Positions 63,176 through 64,000 of a stretch of 64,000 nucleotides of DNA are shown one piece after another. The stretch comes from Corythucha ciliata. Its lineage: Eukaryota; Arthropoda; Insecta; Hemiptera; Tingidae. A program made the translations under genes and the position numbers. The stretch is from positions 26,226,001-26,290,000 of the forward strand of contig CM075943.1 of NCBI GenBank assembly GCA_038030265.1, written 5' to 3'. Within the stretch, counting starts at the first letter, position 1. The number at the start of each line of letters is the position of its first letter. The notes under the pieces are model-generated. The model did no database searches and was not told the origin of the DNA. It saw only the letters and a list, made by a program, of their open reading frames with translations.

Positions 63176-64000
63176 TTAAGGACGAGTTCCTCTGGCCGCC
63201 TCCTCCAACGCTCTGACTTTGAATTCTCTTTCCCTTTGTCTGTGTAACAAACCAAAACTTACGCTACAGCATTTTTCACAAGCACACGAACAATGTGTGG
63301 CGATTTCAATAAGGCGGCAGCAGCCTGTAAATCCGTAATGCAGCTTATTGACGCCAGAATTATTCACTTAGCAATACGTTACTCCAATACCAAGGTATTC
63401 CACAAAGGACACATAACCGCCAGTTAAGAAAATTCCGGCTACACGCGATTTTAGGGGGTGGGGGGTACATAAAGTTATATTCACCTCATAAACTCCTCAT
63501 GCTGGGCCACGATCATTTGTCTTTGAAGATGTTCATGAGCAGCCGCCTGAAACGACGCGGAAACCACGGGTTAAACGACCAATATACTTTCGAGCCCCCA
63601 GCAGTCCCTATAGCATCCTAGCAACATACCTGATGAACAAGTTGATCGGCGTAGGGTCTTGAAAGAAGTTCCGACGGGTGGTGTAAAGCCAGAGCGGCGT
63701 CCCTTGGAGGCAAAAGATTCGGCCTTGGGTACGCACCGCTACCGCCTGACAAATAATTTTGGTAATGTTAGTACTTGAGGTATCGGGAAATTAAGCCCTT
63801 AAAGGAGCTAATTGGTCGGGAACTGGAGAAACGCGAACTGTTTGCTCATACCTGGCATTGAAAAGGGAGAGGCACTTTCGGGCTGTGGGGCGGCCGTAGG
63901 CTGAGTTGTAGGTTGCGACTGTTGACCACCGCCGCCCGGATTAGATCCAGCGGTTTGCTGTCCGGGGTGTAGATGAAGGTGAGTGTGAGCGTGCGTATGG
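63176..64000 (-). CDS. Atrophin (RERE/Gug-type) C-terminal exons, partial
   Basis: The last four exons of an atrophin-family nuclear co-repressor, running off the right edge. Minus-strand exons: 63852-64000 (partial), 63630-63745, 63485-63546, 63176-63239; phases agree. They read HTHAHTHLHLHPGQQ (the His-rich element of atrophins), a Gln/Pro/Gly-rich linker, GGSGAYPRPNLLPPRDAALA, LHHPSELLSRPYADQLVHQA, AAHEHLQRQMIVAQHEEF, and a basic end REREFKVRALEEAARGTRP. The domain known to recruit histone modifiers in RERE lies upstream, outside the window. Introns are about 85-250 bp. Orthology to RERE versus a lineage-specific atrophin cannot be judged from this tail. Confidence 0.8.

Overview
This is animal nuclear DNA: spliced genes with GT-AG introns (many only 60-90 bp), AATAAA signals, and very many DNA transposons, MITEs, a solo LTR and a satellite. 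The genes (atrophin, glia maturation factor, cornichon, BBS8, katanin-like AAA, FTase alpha, GINS Psf1) are those of a bilaterian. The Tc1/mariner-type transposases with an N-terminal DUF4817-like region, together with THAP, PIF, hAT and piggyBac-type elements, point to an arthropod. I cannot name the species, and the phylum is an inference.

Layout. 0-12.8 kb is gene-poor: a tRNA-like gene (348-421), a THAP-domain transposon copy, hairpin MITEs, and a Helentron/HINE-like element (7.16-9.77 kb) that carries an inserted PIF/Harbinger element, followed by a 296-bp satellite pair. 12.8-17.5 kb holds a KATNAL2-type katanin AAA ATPase with ten exons reconstructed. 17.6-27.0 kb is transposon fill: a second THAP-element copy with a MULE-type MITE inside it, a long foldback element, a degenerate Tc1/mariner-type element and another foldback. 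27.9-44.0 kb is a gene block of alternating strands: FNTA(-), GMF(+), CNIH(-), TTC8/BBS8(+), GINS1/PSF1(-). FNTA/GMF and CNIH/TTC8 are divergent pairs that share short promoters. GMF/CNIH and TTC8/PSF1 converge, the latter with 22 bp between stop codons. GMF is split by an 8.7-kb intron packed with repeats (SINE, piggyBac-type element, 296-bp satellite). 45.0-57.9 kb is a nest of transposons, up to five levels deep, with an open transposase frame at its core, a palindromic MITE split by a solo LTR, and a sister Tc1-like copy that serves as an empty-site control. 58.5-59.6 kb is a small CUPID/DUF3338-type gene. 63.2-64.0 kb is the 3' end of an atrophin (RERE/Gug-type) gene on the minus strand that runs off the window.

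Functional themes. The genes are housekeeping or ciliary (KATNAL2, TTC8), cytoskeletal (GMF), secretory (CNIH), prenylation (FNTA), replication (PSF1) and transcriptional (atrophin). They are unlinked in pathway and share only tight head-to-head and tail-to-tail packing.

The strongest candidate for something undescribed is the repeat family marked by the motif GTGCATTTCATT plus a terminal hairpin, a TA microsatellite and (in some copies) a 296-bp tandem core. Its architecture resembles Helentron-associated (HINE/DINE-1) elements. Exon structures were worked out by hand from splice sites, reading phase and family resemblance; no database search was made.
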